Assembly (NCBI GenBank): GCA_019638575.1
Contig: JAHBTN010000010.1
Coordinates: 1 to 64,000, forward strand
DNA: 64,000 bases
DNA from: Ferruginibacter sp.
GTDB taxonomy: Bacteria > Bacteroidota > Bacteroidia > Chitinophagales > Chitinophagaceae
Reading direction: 5' to 3'
The notes beneath the pieces are model-generated. The model was given only the letters and a program-made list of their open reading frames with translations. It was not told where the DNA came from and did no database searches. Every line of letters begins with the position of its first letter. The stretch's first letter is position 1. Positions 36,375-45,946 of the stretch are shown here, one piece after another. The position numbers were made by a program, and so were the translations under genes.

Positions 36375-36995
36375 ATGCCAAAAGTGAAAATTGCATTAAC
36401 AAAAATGCGTTGTTTAGAAGAAACTAATGAAGTAGGATCGGATGAACCTTATGTACTTGTATTTGCTGCCCAAATAAAAAAGGTAGCAAATGTTGTAAAT
36501 GTACCTGCGGCTTCCACCACTTTGTATGGCCCCTGGTCGAATGTTGACAAAGGAGATCTTGTACAGTCGGCATTTGTGTTAGGAGGCAAAACCATATTAC
36601 CGGCAAAAAATTGCTGGGGCCTTAATGGTAAACCGCAAGAGCTGGCAAAGATGGAAGATGCCATATTTATTGTGGCGCTAATGGAAAATGATGATGCCGA
36701 TACAGGCGGCATACGGGCAGGCACACATGCACAGATGTTTGCTTCTATTACCTCGTATGCCAATGCCAACATGAGCCGTGCCGATATGGTGAGCAAATTA
36801 AAACATGATATGAAAGATGTTTTAAGGGGTATTACGGTAACCGGTATCCCCAACAGCGACGACCTGGTGGGTGTTGCAGAACTTTCTTTCAGTAATACCG
36901 ACTTACAGAAAGCAGTTACGCAAACTGTAGTAAAGAATATAGTATTAAAAGGCGATGGAGGAGAGTACCGGCTGCGATTTGAAATGAGTGTGTAA
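36375..36995 (+). CDS. Unrecognised soluble protein, 206 aa
   Basis: There is no signal peptide or membrane helix. The N-terminus has a distinctive acidic motif, VKIALTKMRCLEETNEVGSDEPYVLVFAA (about 4-32), followed by LYGPWSNVDKGD and a Trp-containing stretch around 80. The C-terminal half has DAIFIVALMENDDADTGGIRAGT and a final beta pattern VVKNIVLKGDGGEYRLRFEMSV. It may be a beta-sandwich protein with Asp/Glu metal sites, but I do not recognise a family. It stands alone behind the two-component pair and before a weak terminator. Confidence 0.65.
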   Translation: MPKVKIALTKMRCLEETNEVGSDEPYVLVFAAQIKKVANVVNVPAASTTLYGPWSNVDKGDLVQSAFVLGGKTILPAKNCWGLNGKPQELAKMEDAIFIVALMENDDADTGGIRAGTHAQMFASITSYANANMSRADMVSKLKHDMKDVLRGITVTGIPNSDDLVGVAELSFSNTDLQKAVTQTVVKNIVLKGDGGEYRLRFEMSV

Positions 36996-37028
36996 AATAA
37001 TTTGAGTTTAAGGGGTGCTGCAATTATT

Positions 37029-37063
37029 AAAGCGGCATAGAGTAAACAAAATGCCGCTTTTAT
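37029..37063 (+). terminator. Probable terminator
   Basis: A 10-bp stem (AAAGCGGCAT with ATGCCGCTTT, 12-base loop) lies 33 bases after the 206-aa gene. The T-run is short (TTTTA), so efficiency is uncertain. Confidence 0.6.
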
Positions 37064-37156
37064 GCTTCCTCATAAATTAAAAAAGATTTTTTAAAAGGTA
37101 TTACAAATGGTTTTATTTACCGGTTGCAAAAGTTAAATAACTATAAACACATAAAC

Positions 37157-38269
37157 ATGAAAAAGACTATTTCATTTTTTATTACAACTTTTTTCTGTGC
37201 TGTTGCGGCTGCACAAAATGTTGGTATAGGCACGGCTTCGCCAGAAAGTAAATTGCATGTGGTAGATACTGTAGATGTAGCCGATGGACAAAGCGGCGCC
37301 TTTGTAAACATACATAATGCCACACAAGTATCGCCAACAGGTACACTCAGCGGTATCAAGTTCAGGCTTGATGGTGTTAATGCCGGCGCCAATGCCCGCT
37401 ATAAAGGAGGAATATTTTTTGAAAAAACAAGTTCTTGGGGTGTAGGCAAACTACATTTTCTTACAAACAGCCTGGGCAATAACAACAGTGTTACAACTGC
37501 CGATGCCAGGATGACGATTGCTGCTGATGGTAAAGTGGGTATTGGCAACAGCAGCCCATCTCTTTCGCAGCTTGAAGTGTATGCACCAAATAACATAACA
37601 CAATTTTCATCTACAAGCGGGCTTAATGAAACAGGAATCAGTATGTCATCGCCTTTTGGAAACCAGGCTACTTTGAGTTTTAATATGCGGTATTCCAATG
37701 GATTCAGGTTTATGGGAGCAGGATATGGCGCCAATATCACTTATAGCCCAATAAGTGGTATCATGTATTTCAATACTTCTCAGTCTTCAGGAAATCCCGG
37801 TGATGTAGCGCTATTTAATTCAGCATCTGTAATTATAGACAGAAATGGGTATATGGGTATTGGAACATCTGCACCAAAGGCAAAGTTACATGTAGCAAGC
37901 AGCATGGTTTTGGGCAGTAGCACAACATTACCGGCAACAGGATATATGCTGTCGGTGAATGGAAAAATAATTGCTGAAGAAGTAAGGGTGCAGCTTGATG
38001 CCAACTGGCCCGATTATGTTTTTCATAAAAATTACAGGCTAAAACCGCTTGATGAACTGGAAGATTTCATCAACACTAACCGGCACCTGCCCGGTATCCC
38101 ATCGGCCAAACAAGTGGCTGATGAAGGGCTGATGCTGGGCGATATGCAAAAACGTGTTATGGAAAAAGTGGAGGAACTCACTTTGTACATTATACAGTTA
38201 AACAAAGAAAACCAACTTTTAAAACAGCAGGTTGATGAATTGATGAGATTGCAAAACATAAAAAAATAA
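37157..38269 (+). CDS. Secreted tail-fibre-like protein with C-terminal coiled coil
   Basis: The start is the ATG at 37157, giving a normal signal peptide (MKKTISFFITTFFCAVAAAQ) and 370 aa. Repeated NVGIGTASPESKLHV, KVGIGNSSPSLSQLEV and YMGIGTSAPKAKLHV segments are typical of Bacteroidota fibre-like surface proteins. The end carries HLPGIPSAKQVADEGLMLGDMQ and a coiled coil (MEKVEELTLYIIQLNKENQLLKQQVDELM), as in many phage-tail-fibre-like exported proteins that trimerise. No S74 peptidase core is evident. It is 13 bases upstream of the next secreted gene, so the two are likely co-transcribed. Confidence 0.8.
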   Translation: MKKTISFFITTFFCAVAAAQNVGIGTASPESKLHVVDTVDVADGQSGAFVNIHNATQVSPTGTLSGIKFRLDGVNAGANARYKGGIFFEKTSSWGVGKLHFLTNSLGNNNSVTTADARMTIAADGKVGIGNSSPSLSQLEVYAPNNITQFSSTSGLNETGISMSSPFGNQATLSFNMRYSNGFRFMGAGYGANITYSPISGIMYFNTSQSSGNPGDVALFNSASVIIDRNGYMGIGTSAPKAKLHVASSMVLGSSTTLPATGYMLSVNGKIIAEEVRVQLDANWPDYVFHKNYRLKPLDELEDFINTNRHLPGIPSAKQVADEGLMLGDMQKRVMEKVEELTLYIIQLNKENQLLKQQVDELMRLQNIKK

Positions 38270-38282
38270 CAGGCAGCTTCAC

Positions 38283-41123
38283 ATGAAAAATATACTCTTT
38301 ATAATTTCATTAGTAGCCTGCACACTGGTACAGGCGCAATTAAAAGTACCGTCAGAAGTGGCACAGCGGCTGCAGGGCGACAGGAGTTTTGCATCTTATG
38401 CAAAAGAAATGATGCGGTATGTACAAACCAACCAGTTAAATTTTGCCGAAGGCTCGCCACAAAAAAGATATTTTGAAAAACAGGAAAAATACCTGGCCCG
38501 CCAACTTTGGTTTTTAGAAGGCAGGCAGGATGCAAATGGCGATATAACTAACTATACACAAAAAACTTATGATGCAATAAACAAATATAGCCCACCACCA
38601 CAGACAGGTGAACAAAATCTTGTAGCCAATGGTTACTGGACTTCGGTTGGGCCGCTGCACATGGTAACAAGCACTACAAGTAAACATACAGGTATCGGCC
38701 GTGTTGACCGTATTGCTTTTCATCCTACCGATGCCAATACAATTTTTGCTGGTACGCCGGCAGGAGGTATTTTTAAAAGCACCAATGGCGGTACTTCCTG
38801 GTTCAACCTTAATTCGTATATGCCATCACTTGGCGTATCCGGTATAGTTGTTAGTTGGTCTAACCCTAATATCATTTATGTATTAACCGGTGATGGAGAT
38901 AGTAATATTGGCGATGGTGGTTTTGTACAGGGTTTCGATTATATCAGGCCTTCTATAGGTGTGTTAAAATCTATTGATGGAGGAGTTACCTGGCAACAAA
39001 CAGGTAGTTTAGGAATAGAAGGTTTTTATACAGGTTATAAACTGGTGCAAAGCCCAACCAATTCAAATGTATTGATAGCTGCTACAAGCGCCGGCCTTTA
39101 CCGTACAACCAATGGTGGCGTTACATGGACCTTGGTGTCAGGCAATAATTTCAGGTATTATGATATTGAATGGAAGCCGGGCAGCAGTACAACTGTGTAT
39201 GCAGCAAGTGCATCATCATTTTATATTTCTACAGATGGAGGTGCAAACTTTACTTATTCAAATTCAAATTTTGATATAAACTTTACTCCCTGCCTTAGGA
39301 TAGCCATTGCAGTAACGCCTGCTAACTCATCTTATGTTTTTGTTTTTGTAAGCAATGGCGATGGCCAGAACAAAGGCGTTTACCGAAGCACAAATTCGGG
39401 CGCCAGTTTTACCAGGCGCAATAATGATGCAACCATTGCTACTACAGATGTGCCTGAATATATGCACGGCATTGCTGTGGCATCCGATAATGTGAATATT
39501 GTAATAACCGGCGAACTGGAATTGTACCGGAGTACCAATGGTGGCACAGATTTTTCGCTGGCCAATCAAAGGAGCGATGCTACAATGAGCAACTATGCCC
39601 ATGATGATGTACATGAAATTATCTATAATCCTTTAGATGATAATTTATACATTGGCTGCGATGGCGGCGTGTATAAAAGCACCGATGATGGGGTTTCTTA
39701 TACTGCATTATATGTAGGGTTAAATGCAACACAATATTATCATTTTGATGTTTCAGACGCCGATGATGATTATATGTTTGGCGGCGCACAGGATAATGGG
39801 GGCCATTACCGGGCAGGCAATACAACTATTTTTTATAACACCATTAAAGGCGATGGTTATTTTCCTGCTTTTTACAATGGCTCCACTTCGCAACTTTATT
39901 TATCAGTTAATAAAAACCTGTATTTATCAAACGCAACATTAACCAGTTGGGGTAGCGCTTTAACAGGGCTTGATGCCAACTGGTATAAAACGGTGGCCAT
40001 ATCTCCATCAAATAATAATATTGCTTTTTCGAGCAGCAGTGTTGTTTACAAAACTATAAACGGCGGTACCACCTGGACAAACAAAGGGGCCAATGGCAGA
40101 TGGGCCATGATTACATGTCCCAGCAACAGCAACAGGATTTATGCCGCCGGAGGTGATAGTTGGAATGATGGCGGCACACAGTCAGGAAAAAAAATGTACC
40201 GCAGCGACGACCAGGGTGATAACTGGATAGAGATACAGGATAATACAGGTTTTGCAGCAACCATCACCAAGATAACAAGTATTGGTGTTGATCCAGGAAA
40301 TTCACTTCGAGTTTGGGCTACGCTTGGAGGTTTTACCGATGGCCAAAAAGTTTATTACAGTAACAATGGTGGTGATACCTGGCAAAATATTTCAGGTTCT
40401 TTGCCCAATTTGCCTGTAAACTGTATAACCATTGATGCAAACCTTGATGCGTATATAGGTACCGATGCAGGTGTTTTTTTTAAAAGTTCTACAATGAGCG
40501 ACTGGCAGCCATTTTATAATTTCTTACCCAGGGTACCCGTAACACAATTGCACATAAGAAATGGAAAAATTTATGCTTCTACATTTGGCAGGGGTATCTG
40601 GAAATCGGATACACATGGCGATTGCCTGCCAAACCTGAACGTTGTGGGCAATATTACAGGTGTAAAATTTTACGAAGCAAATGTAATTACAGCTACTGCT
40701 ACTGTGGCCGGCGGAGCAGGAAGTGATTTACAGTTAAGGGCTTCTAATTATGTTACATTGGGCGAAGGTTTTGCGGCCGATGGTTCTACCGGTGCAATAT
40801 TCAGGGCATGGATAGCGCCTTGCAACTCAGGCGCAAATTTAACAAACCTGTTGCCCGAAATAAATAAATGGCAAGCCGGTAAAAATGCAAACCACCTGGC
40901 TACTGAAATTGAAAAAGACAAAACCATTTTTAAAGTAGATATGCCATTTGATGCAAAAGCAAGCCTGGCAGCCTACGACGAGAAAGGGCAATTGAAAGAA
41001 GTGTTTCTTACTAATGTGATGCTAACAAAAGGCAATAACAAAATAAGTATTAACGAATCAACCAATTGGGCTAACAGGAAAATTGTTTTAATAGTAGACG
41101 GGCAGGTGATGGGGGTAAGGTAA
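38283..41123 (+). CDS. Secreted sortilin/BNR beta-propeller protein
   Basis: The 946-aa protein has a signal peptide (MKNILFIISLVACTLVQAQ). A helical N-terminal part (about 20-100) is followed by BNR/sortilin-like propeller repeats across about 110-760, seen as S-x-NGG-x-x-W units (GIFKSTNGGTSWFNL, GLYRTTNGGVTWTLV, VVYKTINGGTTWTNK, KVYYSNNGGDTWQNI). A Cys-bounded beta domain covers about 780-840 (CLPNLNV ... GEGFAADGSTGAIFRAWIAPC). The last 90 residues are beta-rich. No clear T9SS type A tail (GxY-x-x-x-I-x-x) is seen, so the export route after the Sec system is open. The substrate is unknown. Confidence 0.85.
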   Translation: MKNILFIISLVACTLVQAQLKVPSEVAQRLQGDRSFASYAKEMMRYVQTNQLNFAEGSPQKRYFEKQEKYLARQLWFLEGRQDANGDITNYTQKTYDAINKYSPPPQTGEQNLVANGYWTSVGPLHMVTSTTSKHTGIGRVDRIAFHPTDANTIFAGTPAGGIFKSTNGGTSWFNLNSYMPSLGVSGIVVSWSNPNIIYVLTGDGDSNIGDGGFVQGFDYIRPSIGVLKSIDGGVTWQQTGSLGIEGFYTGYKLVQSPTNSNVLIAATSAGLYRTTNGGVTWTLVSGNNFRYYDIEWKPGSSTTVYAASASSFYISTDGGANFTYSNSNFDINFTPCLRIAIAVTPANSSYVFVFVSNGDGQNKGVYRSTNSGASFTRRNNDATIATTDVPEYMHGIAVASDNVNIVITGELELYRSTNGGTDFSLANQRSDATMSNYAHDDVHEIIYNPLDDNLYIGCDGGVYKSTDDGVSYTALYVGLNATQYYHFDVSDADDDYMFGGAQDNGGHYRAGNTTIFYNTIKGDGYFPAFYNGSTSQLYLSVNKNLYLSNATLTSWGSALTGLDANWYKTVAISPSNNNIAFSSSSVVYKTINGGTTWTNKGANGRWAMITCPSNSNRIYAAGGDSWNDGGTQSGKKMYRSDDQGDNWIEIQDNTGFAATITKITSIGVDPGNSLRVWATLGGFTDGQKVYYSNNGGDTWQNISGSLPNLPVNCITIDANLDAYIGTDAGVFFKSSTMSDWQPFYNFLPRVPVTQLHIRNGKIYASTFGRGIWKSDTHGDCLPNLNVVGNITGVKFYEANVITATATVAGGAGSDLQLRASNYVTLGEGFAADGSTGAIFRAWIAPCNSGANLTNLLPEINKWQAGKNANHLATEIEKDKTIFKVDMPFDAKASLAAYDEKGQLKEVFLTNVMLTKGNNKISINESTNWANRKIVLIVDGQVMGVR

Positions 41124-41200
41124 ATACAGCATTTAATACCGTTTAATAAATAAATAGGACAATTTAATAAATGCTTTTAATGCGAACATATTTGGCTGAG

Positions 41201-41208
41201 TATTTTTG
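41201..41208 (+). promoter_or_regulatory. Candidate Bacteroidota -7 element
   Basis: TATTTTTG matches TAnnTTTG and lies 35 bases before the start at 41243. A partial -33 (TTTT at 41175-41178) stands 22 bases upstream of it. Confidence 0.45.
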
Positions 41209-41242
41209 AATTGAATAAAACTGACCGGGATTTTTACAGTTA

Positions 41243-42931
41243 ATGATATTAACCTCAAAAATGAAAATAATGAAATACCTATTAATCCTGCTATTTTCAG
41301 TTACAACGGCCTATTGTTATGGGCAGTTGGTTAACGATGGGGCTAACATAAAAATACAGCCCGGTGCATATATTTTTTGTGGTGGCAATGTAGAGAACAA
41401 AAATACAGGTAATATCAGCAATGATGGCAAGTTGGAAGTGCAGGGCAACTTTTTAAATTCAGCTACTTATAACTCAGCTACGGCTGATGATTCACTTATC
41501 TTATCAGGTGGCGGTAATGTAACACTCAATGCAGGCGCATCTGCCTTAAACTACCTGTATATAAACAAAACAGCCAATAGCAATTATGTAACGCTAACAA
41601 ATAATGTTACGGTAACATCAAAACTTATTTATAATTCGGGCACATTATCAACCGATCCTATTGCAAACAATTACACATTAAATGCAGCTATTACGGTGCC
41701 TTTTCAGTTTACTGCCGGCCGTGAAATCATTGGCAGGGTAATGCGTACCGGGTGGGCCAATAATCAAAATATCGTTTTTAATCAGCCTTATATGAATGTA
41801 ACCACTACCGGTGGAACAAATCCGAGCACTTTTACTGTAAATATGATTCCGCAGGCAAACGGCGGCGACCCATCACAAAATGAAAGAGAAGTAAAAAGGA
41901 AATTTGAATTTACACAAACAGGAGGAACAGGTTTTACTGCCGATATCAGTTACCCTTACCTTGATGCAGAACTGAATACCAATACAGAACCAGGCCTTGT
42001 GCCATGGTCGCTTGTAACAGGCGAATGGAACGGTAAGCTATCTCCGGTAACAAGAGATGGCACTAACAATTATGTTACTGTAAGCGGTATTGCCGGTACA
42101 GAAATAAATAACGAATGGAAACTGGCCGACTCAAAATATACTTTTAACATGACGGCCTATTTAAAAGGCGCCTGGAACAACCCAACCGGTTTAATGCGTA
42201 CGCTACTTAACTCAAGTAACCTGTTACCCTTAGCTCAGCCATTTAATACTGCACCGTTTAATTATGCAGGAACCGAATCGGTAGCAACTATTCCAAATGC
42301 AAATGTGGTAGATTGGGTACTATTGGATTTTCGTAAACCTGCATCTGGCTTGCCGGCCGATGCAACGCCTGCAACAAGCATTGGTAAAAAAGCCGCTTTT
42401 ATCTTAAATAATGGCAGCATTACCGATCTTGATGGAGTAACACCGCTTTCTTTTGATATCAGTAAACAAGGCAATGGATTTTTTGTAATTAAAACAAGAA
42501 ATCATCTTGCCATTATGAGTAACTCATTACCATCAAATGTTTCGGGTAGTTATACCAATAATTTTTCGGTGCTGGCCAATAATTATAAAAACCCTTCGGC
42601 TACATCTGACCCGGTAACGCTGTTGGCTGCAACAGGTATTGGCAGCACATTGTTTGGTATGTGGCCAGGAGATGTAAACAGGAATGGCTCTGTAACAACA
42701 TCCGATGTTACTCCCATCAATATTGCTATATCCGGCCCTGTGGCAGGCAATACCAATGTATATAATGTAAGAGATGTTAATTACGACCGTAATGTAACTA
42801 CAGCCGATGTTAGCGTAACCAATACTTCTATTGCAGCATTTGCACAGGCAAGCGCTTTAAAACCGCCGCCATCAAACGGGATAGTTATTGAAAAAGATTT
42901 AAAATCGCATGTACCCGGTGAAGGGAGATGA
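41243..42931 (+). CDS. Secreted protein with C-terminal dockerin-like repeats
   Basis: The 562-aa protein has a signal peptide (cleavage likely after YCYGQ; the Met at codon 7 or 10 is an equally good start). The body is repetitive and beta-rich, with SNDGKLEVQGNFLNS and similar adhesin-like units. Near the end are two dockerin-type calcium loops, GDVNRNGSVTTSDV and RDVNYDRNVTTADV (about 480-535). A short tail follows. Dockerins bind cohesin modules, so it may attach to a partner on the cell surface. It is followed 36 bases later by a T9SS-sorted protein. Confidence 0.83.
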   Translation: MILTSKMKIMKYLLILLFSVTTAYCYGQLVNDGANIKIQPGAYIFCGGNVENKNTGNISNDGKLEVQGNFLNSATYNSATADDSLILSGGGNVTLNAGASALNYLYINKTANSNYVTLTNNVTVTSKLIYNSGTLSTDPIANNYTLNAAITVPFQFTAGREIIGRVMRTGWANNQNIVFNQPYMNVTTTGGTNPSTFTVNMIPQANGGDPSQNEREVKRKFEFTQTGGTGFTADISYPYLDAELNTNTEPGLVPWSLVTGEWNGKLSPVTRDGTNNYVTVSGIAGTEINNEWKLADSKYTFNMTAYLKGAWNNPTGLMRTLLNSSNLLPLAQPFNTAPFNYAGTESVATIPNANVVDWVLLDFRKPASGLPADATPATSIGKKAAFILNNGSITDLDGVTPLSFDISKQGNGFFVIKTRNHLAIMSNSLPSNVSGSYTNNFSVLANNYKNPSATSDPVTLLAATGIGSTLFGMWPGDVNRNGSVTTSDVTPINIAISGPVAGNTNVYNVRDVNYDRNVTTADVSVTNTSIAAFAQASALKPPPSNGIVIEKDLKSHVPGEGR

Positions 42932-42966
42932 AACAGTATCATTATGATTTTTAAAAACTACCAACC

Positions 42967-44118
42967 ATGAAAAAATTTATATCACTCATAATAATAAGTT
43001 TGTTTTTTATTTCGGTAAGTAATGTGTATGCTCAAACTGTTTCTATGAGGGTGCAGCAGGTAGATTATAACAGTACCGATCCCGATGGCGCCGGGCCTGC
43101 AACTGCATCTGTTACCGTAGAGTTTCAATTGATGGCTTCGGTGGCAGGTATCATGGCAGATGGGATGGGTTTAAGTTTTGTTTACCAGTCATCGATGTTA
43201 TTGGCTACACCAACAAATACAACCGTACCTGTTGGCCCGCTTGCAGTGGCTGGTATCAATTGGGTGCAGGGTGTAGATAACAGGGTAGGCAATCCTGTTA
43301 ATGTGAGTTACGGCGGGCAGTCGTTCGACAAAAGAATGATTGTAAACACTTACCAAAACTCGGGCATACCTAATGTAGAAGTACCAACAGTTTGGACAGG
43401 TTTTATAAGAATCACTTATTGGACTTTGGGTGCTGCAAATCCGCAGGGAGGTTATGTTACTCCCGAGCCGGGCAGTATTGTTGCACAAAACGAACTTTCT
43501 TCCGATGGCGGGCTTTCTACTTATCCGTTCCTTTGCCCAACACTCAACAGCCCTGTGGCATTAGGCTCTGGCGTGGTGCCGGTACTATTTTCAAACTACC
43601 AGGTTAAATGCTTAAATGATGGTGCAGCTATTAGCTGGAGCACATCAAACGAAATAAACAGTAAATATTTTGAAGTAGAAAAAAATACAAACGGTACCTG
43701 GGTAGCCATTGCTAAACTTGCTGCTGCCGGTAATAGTAATACTTCACGCAGCTATCAATACATTGACGAGGAAGCCGGGCCGGCACAATACAGGGTTAAA
43801 CAAGTTGATTTTGATGGCGCCTATATGTACACGCCTATACAGGCATCAAATTGCAGGAGCAGTAAAACAGATGTAGAGGTTTATCCTGTACCGGCAAATA
43901 CACAATTAACTATTGTAATCAGGAATAAAGAAAACCGTAAAGCCGAGTTACAAATTTTTGATGTAATGGGTAGGGTAGTGAAATTGCAAACAGCTAATTT
44001 AATTAATGGCACCAACAGGATTGTGATTGATGTGAGTGGACTATCTGCAGGTACTTATTATTTAAGAAGCAAAGGCTTGCTGAAAGACTTTAATAATAAA
44101 ATAACCATAATGCATTGA
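42967..44118 (+). CDS. T9SS-sorted surface protein
   Basis: The 383-aa protein has a signal peptide (ending near SNVYAQ, residue 23). A beta-rich N-terminal domain (about 25-200) has repeats of short strands (VSMRVQQVDYNSTDPDGAGPATASVTVEFQL). A second beta domain (about 205-290) contains WSTSNEINSKYFEVEKN, a fibronectin-like T9SS pattern. The C-terminal T9SS type A sorting domain (about 300-383) has VEVYPVPANTQLTIVI ... LSAGTYYLR. It is probably exported through the outer membrane and anchored. The N-terminal domain could be cohesin-like, given the dockerin gene next door, but I cannot confirm this. Confidence 0.87.
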   Translation: MKKFISLIIISLFFISVSNVYAQTVSMRVQQVDYNSTDPDGAGPATASVTVEFQLMASVAGIMADGMGLSFVYQSSMLLATPTNTTVPVGPLAVAGINWVQGVDNRVGNPVNVSYGGQSFDKRMIVNTYQNSGIPNVEVPTVWTGFIRITYWTLGAANPQGGYVTPEPGSIVAQNELSSDGGLSTYPFLCPTLNSPVALGSGVVPVLFSNYQVKCLNDGAAISWSTSNEINSKYFEVEKNTNGTWVAIAKLAAAGNSNTSRSYQYIDEEAGPAQYRVKQVDFDGAYMYTPIQASNCRSSKTDVEVYPVPANTQLTIVIRNKENRKAELQIFDVMGRVVKLQTANLINGTNRIVIDVSGLSAGTYYLRSKGLLKDFNNKITIMH

Positions 44119-44136
44119 TAAAATAGGTAGGTTCTT

Positions 44137-44172
44137 AAAAATGTCGTTCGGTAAAACGAGCGGCATTTTTTT
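44137..44172 (+). terminator. Terminator after the secreted-protein cluster
   Basis: A 14-bp stem (44137-44150 with 44157-44170, two G-T pairs, loop GTAAAA) is followed by T-runs. The A-run on its other side means it may also serve the mscS gene on the minus strand. Confidence 0.85.
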
Positions 44173-44249
44173 GTGTATGATAAATTTAAAGTAAACGGTG
44201 TGAAAATATCTTTATTGGTATCTAAGTTATAATAATCCTTCAGCCATTT

Positions 44250-45278
44250 TTATGCTTCATTACCTCTTTGCATAAGCACCGTACGTGTTGGATAGGGTAA
44301 AACTATTCCTTCTTTATTGTACCGATTGTGAAGCCTTTTTATAAATTCGCTTTTAACGGCAAATTGTGCTGAATAGTCTTTCACCTTTATGAAGGCTTTT
44401 AATTTAATACTGCTTTCGCCAAAATTAAAAAACCTGATAACGGGCTCGTTGTTTTTTACAGCTTCTTCCATGGCATCCTGGGTTTCTTTTATCACTTCTT
44501 TGGTTACTCTTTCTACATGATCTAGATTACTATCATAGCCCACACCAATTTCAACATTAAATGTTACTTCCTGGAAAGGCAGGTAATAGTTATTTACAAT
44601 CATATCGGCCAGTTTAGAGTTTGGCACAATAATGATATGGTCTGATGCTGCCCTAAGGCTTGTGCTTCGCCAGCTTATATCTTCTACAAAGCCATCTTCG
44701 CCGGTTGACAGTTTTACAAAATCGCCATGATTAATTTTGCCTGATGCAATTATTTGTAAGCCTGCAAATAAATTTGATAATGTGTTCTGCAGGGCTAATG
44801 CTACTGCCAAACCTCCCACGCCTAAAGCTGTTAGCATGGGTGTGATGGATATGCCCTGGCTTTGCAGTATGATAAGTAAGCCTATGCAGTAAATTATTAC
44901 TTTTACAATATTGCCAATGATAGATGAGGAAGGAAGTATGGTATCGGTACCGGATGCCCTTATATGCAGCATGCCTGCAATAATGCGTGCAGTGATGAAA
45001 GTGGCACTGGCTATATAAAAAATAAGCAGCCCGTTCTCGAGCCAGTAGCTAAAACGGCTATCAAGGCCTAAACGCCTTAACCCTAAATAAACACCTAATG
45101 CCAAAAACCATGGTATTACCCATTTACGAATTGTTTTTATAACCAGGTCGTCTGATTTAATGGAGGTTTTAGCGGCAAGCTTTCCAAAAAATGGCATCAC
45201 TATCTTATGAAAAATTAAACCAACTGCAAATCCCGAGGCAGAATAAATCAATAATTGGAGTATATCGTTCTTACTCAT
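44250..45278 (-). CDS. MscS-family mechanosensitive channel
   Basis: The 342-aa protein has hydrophobic helices near 5-25, 48-66, 80-105 and 122-145. The pore helix is GVGGLAVALALQNTLSNLFAG (about 152-172), followed by the beta domain with INHGDFVKLSTGEDGFVEDISWRSTSLRAASDHIIIVPNSKL. These are hallmarks of small-conductance MscS channels, which release solutes on hypo-osmotic shock. It is transcribed away from the regulator genes and has a nearby candidate promoter. Confidence 0.92.
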   Translation of the reverse strand: MSKNDILQLLIYSASGFAVGLIFHKIVMPFFGKLAAKTSIKSDDLVIKTIRKWVIPWFLALGVYLGLRRLGLDSRFSYWLENGLLIFYIASATFITARIIAGMLHIRASGTDTILPSSSIIGNIVKVIIYCIGLLIILQSQGISITPMLTALGVGGLAVALALQNTLSNLFAGLQIIASGKINHGDFVKLSTGEDGFVEDISWRSTSLRAASDHIIIVPNSKLADMIVNNYYLPFQEVTFNVEIGVGYDSNLDHVERVTKEVIKETQDAMEEAVKNNEPVIRFFNFGESSIKLKAFIKVKDYSAQFAVKSEFIKRLHNRYNKEGIVLPYPTRTVLMQRGNEA

Positions 45279-45299
45279 GTAACTTTTAATTTATTAGCG

Positions 45300-45333
45300 C
45301 AAATCTACTTTATATAAATTGTATGGGGGAAAA
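45300..45333 (-). promoter_or_regulatory. Candidate mscS promoter
   Basis: On the minus strand TAGATTTG (45300-45307) matches TAnnTTTG. A TTTT lies 22 bases upstream of it (45330-45333). Transcription would start about 15 bases before the mscS start codon. Confidence 0.5.
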
Positions 45334-45351
45334 TGTTTTTTGGGGGAGTTA

Positions 45352-45442
45352 GTAGTAGGTAGTAAGTAGCAGGTAGCAAGTAGTAAGTAGTAAGTAGCAG
45401 GTAGCAAGTAGTAAGTAGCAAGTAGCAAGTAGTAAGTAGCAG
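45352..45442. repeat. Heptanucleotide tandem repeat, 13 copies
   Basis: Thirteen uninterrupted 7-base units of the form GTAG(T/C)A(A/G) lie between mscS and the receiver gene. The four variants (GTAGTAA, GTAGCAA, GTAGCAG, GTAGTAG) are mixed, with no base lost between units. It ends 17 bases before the receiver gene's stop codon. This is a simple-sequence tract, not a CRISPR. Confidence 0.95.
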
Positions 45443-45459
45443 GAGGGGTGTGTTTTTAA

Positions 45460-45843
45460 TTAAACTTTTTCAAGTGCTATTGATGTTATTAGCCCTGGAA
45501 TTTTTTCAAACTCGTGGTATTTATCAAAGAAATAGCCTGCGCCCAGGCTTAGGCATTGCTTTTGTATTTCTTTTTCTATATGAATGGATAGAACGATAAT
45601 CTTAATATTTTTAAAGTTATCATGAATTCTTTTTATTAATTCATACGCCAGGTTTTGCTGCAGATTAAGGTCAACTATCACAATATCGGGTTTAGTTTCA
45701 GCAACTGTATTCCATGCATCATCATAGTTATCCGCATGTACAATTGATTGCACATGATTAGATTCTAACACCAGTTCTTTTAGTCGTTCAATAATTTCTG
45801 CCGAACTATCAAAAATGGCAACTTTCATGTATGCTTTATCCAT
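45460..45843 (-). CDS. Stand-alone receiver (CheY-like) protein
   Basis: The 127-aa receiver has the phospho-acceptor in DIVIVDLNL (about 54-62) and IKIIVLSIH and GAGYFFDKYHEFEKI for the switch Ser and Lys. No DNA-binding or other output domain follows, so it would act by protein contact or as a phosphate sink. The start may be the Met at codon 6 (45828). It lies downstream of the NarL regulator and kinase on the same strand, about 100 bases apart. Confidence 0.85.
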   Translation of the reverse strand: MDKAYMKVAIFDSSAEIIERLKELVLESNHVQSIVHADNYDDAWNTVAETKPDIVIVDLNLQQNLAYELIKRIHDNFKNIKIIVLSIHIEKEIQKQCLSLGAGYFFDKYHEFEKIPGLITSIALEKV

Positions 45844-45946
45844 TTGATTAGTTGTAGGATACTATCAAGATGCAACAAAAAAAGGAAAATACAGGTAGAA
45901 GCTGTTTGTACAGGATTATAGAAAATCTTCTATACCGGCTATGCGG

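Noticed and set aside
45352-45442. Possible CRISPR array
   Set aside because: The units are 7 bases, directly adjacent and without spacers; no cas genes are nearby.
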